Of a stretch of DNA of 5,139 bases, positions 1 through 5,139 are shown piece by piece. The notes beneath the pieces are model-generated. The model saw only the letters and a program-made list of their open reading frames with translations. It did not search any database and was not told the DNA's origin. This DNA is from Candidatus Poseidonia sp. (lineage in GTDB: Archaea > Thermoplasmatota > Poseidoniia > Poseidoniales > Poseidoniaceae), in the NCBI GenBank assembly GCA_013330155.1, contig DUIU01000178.1, positions 1 through 5,139 on the forward strand. Direction: 5' to 3'. Each line of letters opens with the position of its first letter. Position 1 is the stretch's first letter. The translations under genes and the position numbers were made by a program.

Positions 1-1575
1 TACGAGCGCGTGGTGGTCTCTTCCGAACCCCATGAGCATCTCAAGCGCTATTGCCGGGTCCTCAAACCGACCGACCAAGAGACCTGGAAGGACTACACGG
101 TGTTCAAAACCGTTTCTTGGTTGGGTTCGGGCGCTCCAATGGAAGCGCCGGACGGGTGGCTGGTGCTGGGTTCATCACCTGAAGAGGCGCTCATCCTCCC
201 CGAACGAACCATCGATTGGTTCACCCACAACCGCAGGACATTGGATGTGGTGTGTTCGGTCATCGAGGCGATGAAGTCCGGTCGCTGGCCCTCTAATGTG
301 GCGTTTAACGAACTGGAAAAGGCATTGAAACCTCTCGAGGCTCTTCCAGAAACCATGGGTCTGCTCGGTGATGCATCACAAATCGAGGAAGTGGCCCGCA
401 TCAAAGACGAATTGTGGAAGACGGTCAAGCAACTCGAAGAAGACGTCAATCAGCAGGTTGAACAAGCCATGAACGATGCTAAAATGGCGCTTTCTGGTGC
501 CGAACTGCTCGAAGCCTTAGCGGATGGGACCTCGTTCCAACGAAAACTCAGAGACGCCACCGGCCATGTTATTCAGGAAGCGATGCAACAGGCACGTGAA
601 CACCTCGCTGCCTTCCTTGAACCGGCTCATCTTCGTTGTCCGTTTGATCTGTTCACCGACGCCTGGCCGGCAAAGATTGACCGACGAACCATCGACGGTA
701 TCGATGCGGCTCTTGAATCCAAATTGAAAGCGGAGAAGACCGATCATCTCGTGAATCTTGCCCGCCAACTCGGCCCAATGAAAGCTCATTGCGAACAAGC
801 CGTGAGTCGGCTCATCGAAGTTGACCAGTGGTTGTCCATCGCCAGATGGGCGCGCCATGACCGTTGTGTCATGCCGGAACTTGTTGACCATGGTCTTTGG
901 TTGGACGAAGGACGGCATATTTTGCTTGGTGTCGACCCTGACCCCGTCACTTACGGCCTCGGCTCGGCGGCCATCAAGGGTGACCAACAATCTCTTGCTT
1001 TGCTTACAGGGGCGAACTCGGGTGGAAAAACCACGCTCTTGGAATGCATGGCCTATGCCTGCATCCTCGCTCACATGGGTCTACCCGTCCCTGCAAAACA
1101 TGCCCGTGTCGGTAAGGTTGACGCTCTCCATATTTTGGCCAAGGCGGGAGGCACTCAAAGCGCCGGTGCGCTCGAACAAACCCTTGTTGAATTGGCGACA
1201 GTCGTCAGCGACCCTACGCCCAAATTGATTCTGGCCGACGAACTTGAAGCCATCACTGAACCCGGTGCCGGTGCCCGAATTATTGCCGGTATGTTGTTGG
1301 CTGCGGAAGCGCAATCCGACACCTCTATGCTGTTGGTGACTCACCTTGCCCCAGCCATCCTCGCCTCAACGGGAAGGGACGATTTGCGAGTTGATGGCAT
1401 CGAGGCAAGTGGGCTCGGTCCAGACTTGGAGTTGCTCGTGGACCGCACCCCGAAGCGTAACCACCTCGCTCGTTCAACCCCCGAACTCATCGTCAAGCGA
1501 TTGGTTGAGAAGAGTTCGGGGACAGCAAAGGCCCTGTTCGGCGATATCCTCGAGATGTTTGCCGACGTTGATTGA
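1..1575 (+). CDS. Archaeal MutS-related (MutS2/MutS5-like) ATPase, C-terminal part, 5' partial
   Basis: This is a DNA-binding ABC-type ATPase of the MutS superfamily, presumably acting in the cytoplasm on mismatched or branched DNA. Counting the first visible codon as residue 1, a mostly helical, charged region (about 125-285) resembles the lever and clamp part of MutS proteins. The ATPase follows: Walker A GANSGGKTT (337-345), then GLPVPA, a signature-like SAGALEQTL block (about 387-395), Walker B LILADE with D413 and E414, ITEPGA, and a post-Walker-B histidine (VTHLA, His448). The protein ends about 75 residues later (DRTPKRN, STPELIVKRL) with no Smr or KOW domain, unlike bacterial MutS2. 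The frame is open to base 1 (Tyr-Glu-Arg before the GTG at 10), and no ribosome site precedes that GTG. As I recall the archaeal relatives, they have an N-terminal extension, sometimes with helix-hairpin-helix motifs, so the true start is probably upstream. No mutL is visible. The superfamily is secure; the exact substrate is not. Confidence 0.88.
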   Translation, partial: YERVVVSSEPHEHLKRYCRVLKPTDQETWKDYTVFKTVSWLGSGAPMEAPDGWLVLGSSPEEALILPERTIDWFTHNRRTLDVVCSVIEAMKSGRWPSNVAFNELEKALKPLEALPETMGLLGDASQIEEVARIKDELWKTVKQLEEDVNQQVEQAMNDAKMALSGAELLEALADGTSFQRKLRDATGHVIQEAMQQAREHLAAFLEPAHLRCPFDLFTDAWPAKIDRRTIDGIDAALESKLKAEKTDHLVNLARQLGPMKAHCEQAVSRLIEVDQWLSIARWARHDRCVMPELVDHGLWLDEGRHILLGVDPDPVTYGLGSAAIKGDQQSLALLTGANSGGKTTLLECMAYACILAHMGLPVPAKHARVGKVDALHILAKAGGTQSAGALEQTLVELATVVSDPTPKLILADELEAITEPGAGARIIAGMLLAAEAQSDTSMLLVTHLAPAILASTGRDDLRVDGIEASGLGPDLELLVDRTPKRNHLARSTPELIVKRLVEKSSGTAKALFGDILEMFADVD

Positions 1576-2970
1576 TCAAACCGGCATTTCCAACTCGACT
1601 GCGAAGAGCGGGTCGGGGTCGGTTGAGTCGTGATAAGCCACTACCACTCCTCCATCGTTGAGAATGCCAAGTGAGGCGAAATCAAAACGAATGTCGTTGC
1701 CAGCCCCAGAGGTGGAATCAAGGTCGCCCTGTCCGATGTAGGTCAGCGTGTCAGGTGACATGTCTTCCGAGTATCCTCGGACATGGTAGACCGTGTCTAC
1801 ATCGGGGCCTTCCGTGGACTGATAGCGGACGTTGAGGACAAACAAATCCAATTCGCCATTGGCTTGAAATTCCCATTCTTCGATTTGGGAGGCGGTCGTA
1901 TCGAGGCCATAGGTGTAGTTTGACCAGGTGTTGGCTCCATCGGTTGAAAGGTAATGCGTGAAACTTGTTCCGCTGTTCACCACACAGTGAATGCTTCCTT
2001 TGCGGTCGATTTGGCAATATTCTGAGGGAAACTGTACCTCCAATTCATTCCATGAAAGGGTGGTGTCCATGTAAGCTGCGTTGCCGTTGTTGTAGTAGGA
2101 AGGGAAAATGAGTCCGCCGCTTGGGAGAGGGAAAGCCCGCATTTCCTTGTGGGGTTTGTTGACGTCCCAGTAGGCAGGTAAATCGGCGCCGGTGAAATCC
2201 AAGTCGAGTTCAATCGATGGGTCGCCACCATCTCGGTCCGGGAATTGGAAGGGGTAGTAGTTCAGTCCATCGACGCTGATTTGGCCTCCAGCGTTTTGGG
2301 TTTGATGCCAAAAATTGGAGACCACGATGCTGGCCCATTCTCCGTCGCCGATCGAGGAACTGATGGGTCCAATCACTTCAACTTGCCATGAACGGTCGTA
2401 AAACGGTTCTGTGATGCGGTTGTAACACCACTTCCATTCACCTTCTGATTCATCGTACAAAATGGCATAGAACTTGTCGAGTTTGAGGTCGCCTCCAACA
2501 TAGGGGAACCACGACATAGAGATGATGTCGCCGTTGGTCGCTTGGACGATGCTGCCTTCCCCGAGACCCTCTTGCCCAGGGTTTGTTGGCACAAAGGTGC
2601 GGCATTGGGCATCAGGAATGGCAGGAGGGATGTAGGTGTCCCAAAGGTGTCCTCGGTCGGCGGAAAAGACCGGATATTCCCCTCCAATGTTCAGAATCTG
2701 ACCGTCGATGTCGGTCGCCAAGTAGTGTTCACAACAATTTCCTCCGTACGAGGCGTCAAACACAGCCCACGTGGTGTTGGTGCTTTGATTGGTCCGTAAA
2801 TCCACGGTATGGAACATACGCTCGACTTCATGCGGTTGAGCGTCAATGCGGGAATAGGAGTCGAAAAGCGGGGGTTCCTCTTCGACCGGAACCGTGCCGC
2901 TGCCGTCGCCAAAGCAACCCGCGAGCAGCATGGACATGACCATCGCCATCACCACAGGGGTTCTGCGCAT
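1576..2970 (-). CDS. Exported lipoprotein, probable Asp-box beta-propeller, function unknown
   Basis: The protein has 464 residues. It starts with Arg2-Arg3, a hydrophobic stretch (5-18) and a lipobox LLAG-Cys19, so it should be exported, lipidated at Cys19 and held on the outer face of the membrane. An acidic, Gly/Pro-rich linker (20-35) follows. The body is rich in Asp, Gly, Trp and Tyr. It contains one full Asp-box match, SADRGHLW (103-110), a degenerate one, STDGANTW (342-349), and a weaker YDESEGEW (172-179). Short strand-like segments after an Asn/Asp/Gly turn recur about seven times (near 86, 143, 208, 282, 321, 369 and 437), as expected for a sialidase/BNR-like propeller. I see no catalytic Arg triad that I could assign, so sialidase activity is not claimed. 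Six cysteines remain after Cys19, including adjacent Cys79-Cys80. The ATG at 2968-2970 is the first standard start codon in frame after the upstream stop and has a Shine-Dalgarno-like GAGGGG five bases before it. The gene is last in the ileS cluster. Confidence 0.8.
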   Translation of the reverse strand: MRRTPVVMAMVMSMLLAGCFGDGSGTVPVEEEPPLFDSYSRIDAQPHEVERMFHTVDLRTNQSTNTTWAVFDASYGGNCCEHYLATDIDGQILNIGGEYPVFSADRGHLWDTYIPPAIPDAQCRTFVPTNPGQEGLGEGSIVQATNGDIISMSWFPYVGGDLKLDKFYAILYDESEGEWKWCYNRITEPFYDRSWQVEVIGPISSSIGDGEWASIVVSNFWHQTQNAGGQISVDGLNYYPFQFPDRDGGDPSIELDLDFTGADLPAYWDVNKPHKEMRAFPLPSGGLIFPSYYNNGNAAYMDTTLSWNELEVQFPSEYCQIDRKGSIHCVVNSGTSFTHYLSTDGANTWSNYTYGLDTTASQIEEWEFQANGELDLFVLNVRYQSTEGPDVDTVYHVRGYSEDMSPDTLTYIGQGDLDSTSGAGNDIRFDFASLGILNDGGVVVAYHDSTDPDPLFAVELEMPV

Positions 2971-3039
2971 GGTGGCCCCTCGCTCCGGCGTGATTTGAAG
3001 CCGTCGCTTTGGAGAGAAGGATGAACCATTCCTCTTTGT
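2971..3039 (-). other. 69-bp spacer between the metal-receptor and lipoprotein genes
   Basis: This is the only sizeable non-coding stretch in the window. I see no good archaeal TATA box or purine BRE element, no T-run terminator and no strong hairpin. Read on the minus strand it is a stop-free run of 23 codons in the same frame as both neighbouring genes, with no ATG, GTG or TTG in that frame before the lipoprotein ATG. The simplest reading is an intra-operon spacer, although a weak promoter cannot be excluded by eye. Confidence 0.55.
2976..2981 (-). promoter_or_regulatory. Shine-Dalgarno-like site of the lipoprotein gene
   Basis: On the minus strand GAGGGG lies five bases before the ATG at 2968-2970. 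It supports that start, which also places the signal peptide at the N-terminus. The match to an anti-Shine-Dalgarno sequence is partial (GAGG core). Confidence 0.5.
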
Positions 3040-3792
3040 TCACGTCCGATTAATGTGCTTTCGGAGGCGGCGCAAAGCCACATCGGTGTGGCTACCCATC
3101 CACGTCAAATCTTCTCCATCGATGAAATGGATGGTTGGAGGCTTGTCCATGATGCCTTGGAAAGCAGCCTCCATCGCTTCACTTTCTTCGATTGTAAATT
3201 CATGAGGTTCACTCGAAAGGAAGATGTCCGTTATGCCGTGCTCAGCCATGATTTGCGGGGATACTTCCGGATAACCTGTTCCATCCGGTTCGATGTTGGG
3301 GACCTCATAGCCCAAGCATGTCAACATGTTTCCCGCATAGGTGGTGCCGTTCGCCGCCATCAGTGGTTTATGCCAAATCAGCGGAAGCGCCCGTTTTGCC
3401 TGCATTTCAGGAACCTCTTCAAGCGTGGATTCAATCGAGCATGCGAATGATTCTGCGGCCTTGGAACACTGCACCGCTTCACCCAACGCTCGCAGCATAT
3501 TGGGGACTTCGCTTGGATGACGAACATCGCACACAAACGTGGCGTAGCCTTGCTCTAAACACCATTCATAGACCGCTTTTGGATTTTCATCCTTGTCCAT
3601 AACAACAAGGTCCGGTTGCGCCGCTTCAATTTTTGACAAGGTGGGTGTTTTGGTCCCGCCCACAACTGGAACATCGTTGACAGAGTCAGCGGGATGGATG
3701 CACCAAGGTGTTCGTCCAACGATGCTTGTTGCGTCAAGGCCGAAGTCAAAAAGGGTCAATGTCAAACTGGGAACAAGGGATACGATCCTCAT
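3040..3792 (-). CDS. Helical-backbone metal receptor (BtuF/TroA-like, Peripla_BP_2 type) without signal peptide
   Basis: The 250 residues match the fold of class III substrate-binding proteins, which bind cobalamin, haem or iron chelates. The N-terminal lobe (1-92) starts directly with the first strand, MRIVSLVPS, and carries GRTPWCIHP (26-34), VGGTKTP (44-50) and QPDLVVM (59-65). A long connecting helix spans about 93-130. The C-terminal lobe (about 135-250) carries PLIWHKP, GYPEVSP (173-179), LSSEPHEF (192-199) and DGEDLTWMGS (225-234), blocks I recall from the soluble 'helical backbone metal receptor' subfamily. There is no signal peptide or lipobox, and the ileS stop is only nine bases upstream, so a longer exported form cannot be hidden. 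The product should be cytoplasmic. No permease or ATPase gene of a BtuCD/FhuBC type is visible. The ligand is unknown; Cys31, His33 and other conserved polar residues are possible contacts by inference only. A transport role is unlikely as encoded here; sensing, storage or an enzymatic role is possible. Confidence 0.83.
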   Translation of the reverse strand: MRIVSLVPSLTLTLFDFGLDATSIVGRTPWCIHPADSVNDVPVVGGTKTPTLSKIEAAQPDLVVMDKDENPKAVYEWCLEQGYATFVCDVRHPSEVPNMLRALGEAVQCSKAAESFACSIESTLEEVPEMQAKRALPLIWHKPLMAANGTTYAGNMLTCLGYEVPNIEPDGTGYPEVSPQIMAEHGITDIFLSSEPHEFTIEESEAMEAAFQGIMDKPPTIHFIDGEDLTWMGSHTDVALRRLRKHINRT

Positions 3793-3798
3793 TCGTCG

Positions 3799-3803
3799 CC
3801 CTC
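3799..3803 (-). promoter_or_regulatory. Shine-Dalgarno-like site overlapping the ileS stop codon
   Basis: On the minus strand GAGGG begins inside the ileS stop codon (TGA at 3802-3804) and ends six bases before the ATG at 3790-3792. The overlap suggests that the metal-receptor gene is translated from the ileS mRNA, with ribosomes terminating on ileS well placed to reinitiate. It also fixes the downstream start. Confidence 0.6.
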
Positions 3804-5139
3804 AGTTCACGGTGAAATGGACGATGGTTCCGTCGACTTCAAACTGCTCTGCATCGCTTGGTGCTTGGTCGTTTGAACCGTGGAATACACAGCCGGCCGC
3901 TCGTGTTTCGGTGGCGACCCATTGTTCATCGGTCGGCATCATTTCAGGGGCATTGCTTAGCCATATTTCCAAATCGATGCTCGCTTCGATGGCCAAGTCC
4001 AGGTCCTTCCGTTTGGCCTGTACGCGACGAACGATATCACGAGCCATCCCCTTCGAGAGCAGGGCAGGTGTGTCATTCATGTCCAAAACAAGGCTAACAT
4101 GCAGGCTTTCTCCTTCGGCTTCCACGGTTTGAGCAGCAAATCCTTCTCGCTCGACACGCTTGACTTCAACATCGGATGCCTCGACCATGACGCCAAGCAC
4201 ATCGGCTCCCCCGTCGTTGATGGCAGCGAGGAGACTTTCCGGGTCTTCGGCGGACCGAATCGCTTGGGCGACGTTGTTGACCTCTGAGCGAGCCTTCGGG
4301 GCGAGGGCCCTGAAGTTGGGGGCGAGTTCAATGCGCTGGAAACGGTCAAGGTCGTTTTCGACACGAATCGCTTCAACGTTCAATTCCTCTGCGAGCAGGT
4401 CGTGAAATTCACTGAGGTCGGGGCCGGCGACAATCCATCCTTGGGCGCAAGGAAGGCGCTGACGACGACCGCCGTCAATTCGAATACGACGACCTGCTTC
4501 GGCGAGCTCCCGGACGAGCGCCATGGTTTGTTCGAGGGCAAGGTCCTGTGGCGGAAGCTCTGCGGTGGCTTGAGCAGCATCTTCATCCCAAGCGTCGGCG
4601 GTGGCTCCCTCGAGGGTACCGGGGATACCGAGTGGCCAGTTGGCGGTGTGGACGCTTGTTCCCGTTAGGTTTCGGTGAATGTGGTCCACCATGAACGGTG
4701 AGACTGGCGCCACCAATCGGCAAACGGTTTCCAGTACTTCATGGAGGGTGTGCTGACAGGCCAGTTTGTCGTGGCTGTCGGCCTCGTCCCACAGGCGTCG
4801 TCGGCTGCGTCGTACGTACCAGTTTGAGACATCGTTCACGATGAAGTCTTCAAGGTCCCTGCAGGCTTTGTGGAATTGCCAATTGGTGAAGTTTTCATGG
4901 TACTCTGCGGCCACCGTGTGAAGACGAGAAAGAATCCAACGGTCAAGCGCACTTCGTTTTCCAACCTCAACGGTTTGAGCGTCAGGGTCAAAGCCATCAA
5001 GCGCCGCATAATCTGCATGGAATTTGTAGACGTTCCACATCGTCAGGAACATCTTCGCATAGGTCTCACGAACACCGTTTGGGTCGAACTTCATAGGGTT
5101 CCATGGTGCGCCAGCCGTGACCATGTACCAACGGGTTGC
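3802..5139 (-). CDS. ileS: Isoleucyl-tRNA synthetase, C-terminal 445 residues (5' end outside window)
   Basis: This class I synthetase charges tRNA-Ile with isoleucine in the cytoplasm. The frame is open at the right edge and starts mid-domain with ATRWYMVTAGAPWNP, which in this family lies just after the KMSKS loop. The HIGH motif, the CP1 editing domain and KMSKS must therefore be beyond the window. Counting the first visible residue as 1, the helical anticodon-binding domain runs from about 65 to 165, with DRWILSRL (66-73), the IleRS-typical SNWYVRRSRRRLW (105-117) and LVAPVSPFMVDHIH (about 142-155). A C-terminal region of the archaeal/eukaryotic-like IleRS type follows: VRELAEAGRRIRI (209-221), EELNVEAI, LAPNFRALAPKA (about 272-283), SDVEVKRVEREGFAA and MARDIVRRVQAKRKDLDL (about 365-382). 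It ends in a plausible short strand, IVHFTVN. ValRS and LeuRS are less likely because of the SNWYVRRSRRR block and this C-terminal region. It is probably the promoter-proximal gene of the cluster among those visible. Confidence 0.93.
   Translation of the reverse strand, partial: ATRWYMVTAGAPWNPMKFDPNGVRETYAKMFLTMWNVYKFHADYAALDGFDPDAQTVEVGKRSALDRWILSRLHTVAAEYHENFTNWQFHKACRDLEDFIVNDVSNWYVRRSRRRLWDEADSHDKLACQHTLHEVLETVCRLVAPVSPFMVDHIHRNLTGTSVHTANWPLGIPGTLEGATADAWDEDAAQATAELPPQDLALEQTMALVRELAEAGRRIRIDGGRRQRLPCAQGWIVAGPDLSEFHDLLAEELNVEAIRVENDLDRFQRIELAPNFRALAPKARSEVNNVAQAIRSAEDPESLLAAINDGGADVLGVMVEASDVEVKRVEREGFAAQTVEAEGESLHVSLVLDMNDTPALLSKGMARDIVRRVQAKRKDLDLAIEASIDLEIWLSNAPEMMPTDEQWVATETRAAGCVFHGSNDQAPSDAEQFEVDGTIVHFTVN

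Noticed and set aside
10..12. GTG as the start codon of the mutS-like gene
   Set aside because: The frame stays open to base 1, no ribosome site is visible, and the first residues look like the middle of a domain. A 5'-truncated gene is the better reading.
93..449. 118-residue antisense open frame inside the mutS-like gene
   Set aside because: It is serine-rich with no domain, and it is opposite well-supported coding sequence.
517..1074. 185-residue open frame on the minus strand inside the mutS-like gene
   Set aside because: It lies wholly antisense to a gene with clear ATPase motifs, and its translation shows no recognisable domain. It is a shadow of codon bias.
1540..1620. Terminator hairpin or T-run between the convergent genes
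   Set aside because: There is no intergenic DNA, and I saw no T-run or long inverted repeat around the junction beyond the six-base palindrome.
2949..3029. 26-codon leader-like frame in the spacer upstream of the lipoprotein gene
   Set aside because: The GAGG is only one base from its ATG, it has no regulatory codon run, and it overlaps the lipoprotein start. It is probably chance.
2971..3039. Possible separate promoter for the lipoprotein gene
   Set aside because: No AT-rich TATA-like box at a suitable distance could be found. The CTTCAAATC stretch is too weak to call.
2843..3043. 66-residue frame starting with a GTG that overlaps the receptor stop codon
   Set aside because: The GTGA overlap looks tempting, but the frame overlaps the lipoprotein signal-peptide region. 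Its product is His/Arg/Gly-rich low-complexity sequence typical of out-of-frame reading, and no ribosome site is apparent.
1..5139. A defence, mobile or otherwise undescribed multi-gene system
   Set aside because: There are no transposase, integrase, toxin, CRISPR or phage genes, and no composition change was evident by eye. The genes look like core or lineage-specific chromosomal genes.

Overview
The window looks like part of an archaeal chromosome. It holds four closely packed protein genes, two of them cut by the window ends, and almost no non-coding DNA. The archaeal assignment rests on two genes: an ATPase of the archaeal MutS-related type (GANSGGKTT Walker A, LADELEAITEPGA Walker B block, StPELIVKRL tail) and an isoleucyl-tRNA synthetase C-terminal half of the archaeal/eukaryotic-like layout. 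A lipoprotein with a short hydrophobic signal and an LLAGC lipobox, the moderately GC-rich composition and the tight packing fit a marine Thermoplasmatota lineage such as Marine Group II (Poseidoniales). That placement is inference and was not checked by any search.

Layout. Positions 1-1575 (+) carry the C-terminal part of the MutS-related ATPase, whose reading frame is open at the left edge. Positions 1576-2970 (-) encode a 464-residue lipoprotein with Asp-box-like motifs and a repeat pattern suggesting a beta-propeller. Positions 3040-3792 (-) encode a 250-residue helical-backbone metal receptor (BtuF-like fold) that has no signal peptide. Positions 3802-5139 (-) carry the last 445 codons of ileS, whose start lies beyond the right edge. 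The longest non-coding stretch is the 69 bp at 2971-3039. I see no RNA gene, mobile element, CRISPR array or convincing terminator.

How the genes relate. The three minus-strand genes run in the order ileS, metal receptor, lipoprotein, with gaps of 9 and 69 bp, and probably share a transcript. The Shine-Dalgarno-like sequence of the receptor gene overlaps the ileS stop codon, which suggests translational coupling. The mutS-like gene converges on this cluster, and the two opposing stop codons abut in the palindrome TGATCA with no base between them. The cluster does not form an obvious pathway: it joins a housekeeping enzyme, a soluble metal- or corrinoid-binding-like protein without transporter partners, and an exported lipoprotein of unknown role. 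I found no clear new system. The best leads are the signal-less receptor and the lipoprotein.
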